DNA from: Pseudomonadota bacterium
Lineage (GTDB): Bacteria; Pseudomonadota; Alphaproteobacteria; Rhizobiales; Devosiaceae
Direction: 5' to 3'
Length of the DNA: 16,544 bases
Assembly: GCA_023390785.1 (NCBI GenBank)
Contig: JAEWCE010000115.1
Span: forward strand, 1-16,544
Shown here: one piece after another, positions 15,049 to 16,544 of the stretch
Layout: each line of letters begins with the position of its first letter
How positions within the stretch are numbered: position 1 is the first letter of the stretch
Notes under the pieces: model-generated
Database searches by the model: none
Seen by the model: only the letters and a program-made list of their open reading frames with translations
Told to the model about the DNA's origin: nothing
Translations under genes and position numbers: made by a program

Positions 15049-15125
15049 CGGGGTATAGCTCAGCCTGGTAGAGCACCGGTTTTGGGAACCGGGGGTCGAG
15101 TGTTCGAATCACTTTGCCCCGACCA
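15049..15125 (+). tRNA. tRNA-Pro (anticodon TGG)
   Basis: A full cloverleaf of 77 bases. The acceptor stem CGGGGTA pairs with TGCCCCG (one G-T), the D-arm is GCTC/GAGC, and the anticodon stem CCGGT/ACCGG carries loop TTTGGGA with anticodon TGG at 15083-15085. The T-arm GAGTG/CACTT has loop TTCGAAT, the discriminator base is A, and the CCA end is encoded. The UGG anticodon reads CCA and CCG, and with modification possibly all proline codons. The next start codon is only 18 bases past the CCA. Upstream, TTGCCC near 15005 may be the -35 of its promoter, but I see no good -10. Confidence 0.96.
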
Positions 15126-15142
15126 TCTTGAAGAGGAATTCG

Positions 15143-15448
15143 ATGACCGCTCGGATCTACCGCCCCGCACCCAACGCGATGCAGTCCGGCCGCGGCAAGT
15201 CGAAAGACTGGGTGCTGGCGTATGGTCCCCAGAGCGCACGCGGCATCGAGCCACTGATGGGCTACACCTCAACCACCGACACGCAGACGCAGGTGCGCCT
15301 GAGCTTCGATACGCTTGAGGAAGCCGAGGCCTACGCGCGGGCCAACGGCATCCCCTACGTGGTTCAGCCGCCACATACGCCGACGCCGAAGCGGAACAGT
15401 TACTCCGACAATTTCCGCTTCGACCGCAAGACTCCCTGGACGCACTGA
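15143..15448 (+). CDS. ETC complex I subunit, NDUFS4-like (NADH dehydrogenase accessory subunit)
   Basis: A 101-residue protein of the 'ETC complex I subunit conserved region' family, related to mitochondrial NDUFS4 (18/AQDQ kDa subunit), an accessory subunit at the peripheral arm of NADH:ubiquinone oxidoreductase found mainly in Alphaproteobacteria and mitochondria. Recognisable parts are the start MTARIYRPAPNAMQSGRGK, the W near 23 in the WVLAYGP segment, MGYTSTTDTQTQVRLSFDT (39-57), the EEAEAYARANGI helix and the C-terminal basic SYSDNFRFDRKTPWTH. AGAGGA lies about 6 bases before the ATG at 15143, which decides that start. It follows the tRNA-Pro by 17 bases and ends just before the TraB/GumN frame begins. 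Confidence 0.93.
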   Translation: MTARIYRPAPNAMQSGRGKSKDWVLAYGPQSARGIEPLMGYTSTTDTQTQVRLSFDTLEEAEAYARANGIPYVVQPPHTPTPKRNSYSDNFRFDRKTPWTH

Positions 15449-15449
15449 A

Positions 15450-16313
15450 CTGACGCGGCGGCCGCATCGCTGGCTTCTGGCGGCCACAATTGCAGCACTC
15501 CCGGTCGCTGCGTCCGCCGCGCCGGCGCTGTGGGAAGTCAGCGACGCCGACAGCAAGGTTTGGCTGTTCGGCTCGATCCATGTGTTGCCCAAGGACACCG
15601 ACTGGCGCACACCGGAATTCGACGACATCCTGGCGCGTGCCGAGCAGGTCTATTTCGAGGCCGATATCGGGCCTTTGGGGCAGATCACCCTGGTGATCAA
15701 CAGCATCCGCATGGGCTTTGCCGCCAAAACCGACTGGCTCGCCACGCTGTCGACGGAGCAGCAGATGAAGCTCAAGGCGGCGGTGACCCCGCTCGGCCTC
15801 AGCGTGGAACAACTCGCCGGCTACCAGCCGTGGCTGGCCGAAGCAATGGTCGAAGAAAAGCTCATCGAGACGCTCGGTTACAGCCCGTCGCTCGGCGTCG
15901 ACCCGGTCCTGCAGGGCGAACTGCCAAAGGAAAAGAAGGCGTATTTCGAAACGGTCGGCGAGCAGATGGCGCTGCTCGGCGCCGACCCGCTGGACAAGCA
16001 GGTTGAACGCCTGATGGTCACCGTCGATGGTATCGCCGACCTGCCAAAGCAGATGGCGGACATGACCGCCGCCTGGGTTGCCGGCGACACCGAGGCCCTC
16101 GGCAAGCAGATCGAAGACGATCCGACGATGGATGAGAGCTTCACGCAGGCCCTCGTCCTCGATCGCAACGGCAACTGGCTGAAGAGCATCGAGGGCTTGC
16201 TCGCCGACAACCATCAGGATCTGATCGTTGTCGGTGCCGGGCACCTTGCCGGCGATGGCAGCCTCGTCGACCTCCTCGGCCAAGCCGGCTTCACGGTGAA
16301 GCGGATTCAGTGA
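15450..16313 (+). CDS. Secreted TraB/GumN (PrgY/Tiki-like) family protein, probable non-canonical start
   Basis: A protein of the TraB/PrgY/GumN family, some members of which (Tiki) are metal-dependent proteases; the bacterial role is mostly undefined. A signal peptide (RRPHRWLLAATIAALPVAAS, cleavage near SAA|P) leads into the family motifs: GSIHVLP at 41-47, YFEADIGP near 68-75 and, near the C-terminus, VVGAGHLAGDGSLVDLL. It would act in the periplasm. The start is unusual: in this frame there is no ATG, GTG or TTG between a TTG at 15315 (deep inside the NDUFS4-like gene, adding 45 arginine- and proline-rich residues) and codons beyond the GSIH motif. A CTG at 15450, one base after the upstream stop, gives a natural 287-residue precursor. 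I use that start with moderate confidence; the family call is firm. Confidence 0.83.
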   Translation: MTRRPHRWLLAATIAALPVAASAAPALWEVSDADSKVWLFGSIHVLPKDTDWRTPEFDDILARAEQVYFEADIGPLGQITLVINSIRMGFAAKTDWLATLSTEQQMKLKAAVTPLGLSVEQLAGYQPWLAEAMVEEKLIETLGYSPSLGVDPVLQGELPKEKKAYFETVGEQMALLGADPLDKQVERLMVTVDGIADLPKQMADMTAAWVAGDTEALGKQIEDDPTMDESFTQALVLDRNGNWLKSIEGLLADNHQDLIVVGAGHLAGDGSLVDLLGQAGFTVKRIQ

Positions 16314-16332
16314 TCGGCGCGTTGACCGCCAA

Positions 16333-16337
16333 AGGAG
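16333..16337 (+). promoter_or_regulatory. Shine-Dalgarno AGGAG deciding a TTG start
   Basis: AAAGGAG (core 16333-16337) sits 6 bases before TTG at 16344, an ideal distance. No ATG or GTG start with comparable signal lies nearby in that frame, so the TTG is the likely start of the small downstream gene. Confidence 0.6.
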
Positions 16338-16343
16338 CCGCTT

Positions 16344-16529
16344 TTGTCTGTTGCCTCTGAACTCACCCGCCTCAAGCGTGACATCGATTCACTCACCGAG
16401 GAGATCGCGGTCAACACCGGTCCGCGCGCCAAGGCTCCGTTGTCGGGCGGCGAGCGCCGCACGCTGCGCGCCGAACTGCAGGGCCTGATCCAGCGCCTCG
16501 ACGAGCTGAGCGGCAAGCTCGCCGGCTAA
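16344..16529 (+). CDS. Small hypothetical protein, 61 residues, predicted coiled coil
   Basis: I do not recognise this protein. It reads as two amphipathic, leucine-spaced helices: SELTRLKRDIDSLTEEIAV (about 5-23) and a second from about 35 to 59 (GERRTLRAELQGLIQRLDEL). They are joined by a Gly/Pro-rich turn (NTGPRAKAPLSGG). It has no signal peptide, membrane segment or cysteine, and looks like a cytoplasmic helical hairpin or short coiled coil. It starts at a TTG with a strong Shine-Dalgarno (AGGAG, 6 bases) and lies 30 bases after the TraB/GumN gene in the same direction, so co-transcription is likely. Coding is supported by the RBS, the ordered heptad-like pattern and a clean stop, but not by homology. 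Confidence 0.65.
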   Translation: MSVASELTRLKRDIDSLTEEIAVNTGPRAKAPLSGGERRTLRAELQGLIQRLDELSGKLAG

Positions 16530-16544
16530 CGGGCGGCGCGGCAC

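Noticed and set aside
14960..15112. 51-residue N-terminal extension of the PAP2 phosphatase
   Set aside because: It would read through the tRNA-Pro gene on the opposite strand; the ATG at 14959 gives a normal-length protein.
15049..15125. tRNA-Pro as an integration site of a genomic island
   Set aside because: There is no integrase, no repeat of the tRNA 3' end elsewhere in the window, and the flanking genes are conserved housekeeping types.
15060..16283. Long minus-strand open frame (407 codons) opposite the TraB/GumN gene
   Set aside because: It runs through the NDUFS4-like gene into the tRNA-Pro gene and is antisense to a protein with clear family motifs. The composition is typical of a high-GC shadow.

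Overview
The window looks like an ordinary, densely coded stretch of chromosome from a high-GC alphaproteobacterium, most likely Hyphomicrobiales (rhizobia- or Devosia-like). The indicators are the Aap-type general amino-acid ABC transporter next to metC, a fused CysN/CysC, and a tRNA-Pro followed by the small NDUFS4-like 'ETC complex I subunit' gene that is typical of Alphaproteobacteria. I see no phage, transposon, integron, CRISPR or toxin-antitoxin signature. The genus call is inference.

Layout. (1) 2-64: the last 20 codons of a gene that enters from the left. (2) 72-2896, minus strand: cysD-cysNC, coupled by a TGATG overlap, for sulfate activation to PAPS. (3) 3062-6280, plus strand: a cysteine synthase, a cardiolipin synthase and an AlaX-type alanyl-tRNA editing protein, packed as a probable operon diverging from cysD. 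(4) 6330-12987, minus strand: an Aap-type amino-acid ABC transporter with one ATPase and two permeases but three AapJ-like substrate-binding proteins. The order in the direction of transcription is SBP, AapJ, AapQ, AapM, AapP, SBP. (5) 13057-14232, plus strand: metC (cystathionine beta-lyase), diverging from the outer SBP gene. (6) 14186-14959, minus strand: a PAP2-family membrane phosphatase whose 3' end overlaps metC. (7) 15049-16529, plus strand: tRNA-Pro(UGG), the NDUFS4-like subunit, a secreted TraB/GumN-family protein and a 61-residue unknown.

How the genes fit together. CysD/CysNC activate sulfate, the cysteine synthase puts reduced sulfur into O-acetylserine, and MetC releases homocysteine from cystathionine. 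Sulfur amino-acid metabolism therefore brackets an amino-acid importer. The most interesting part of the window is that importer: three paralogous binding proteins for one membrane core, with a stem-loop at each SBP gene boundary, a shared promoter-like motif upstream of two of the SBP genes, and one SBP that has lost the acidic residue expected to hold the ligand alpha-amino group. The secreted TraB/GumN gene also has no ATG, GTG or TTG where its signal peptide should begin. No clearly new multi-gene system is evident; the SBP expansion is the best lead.
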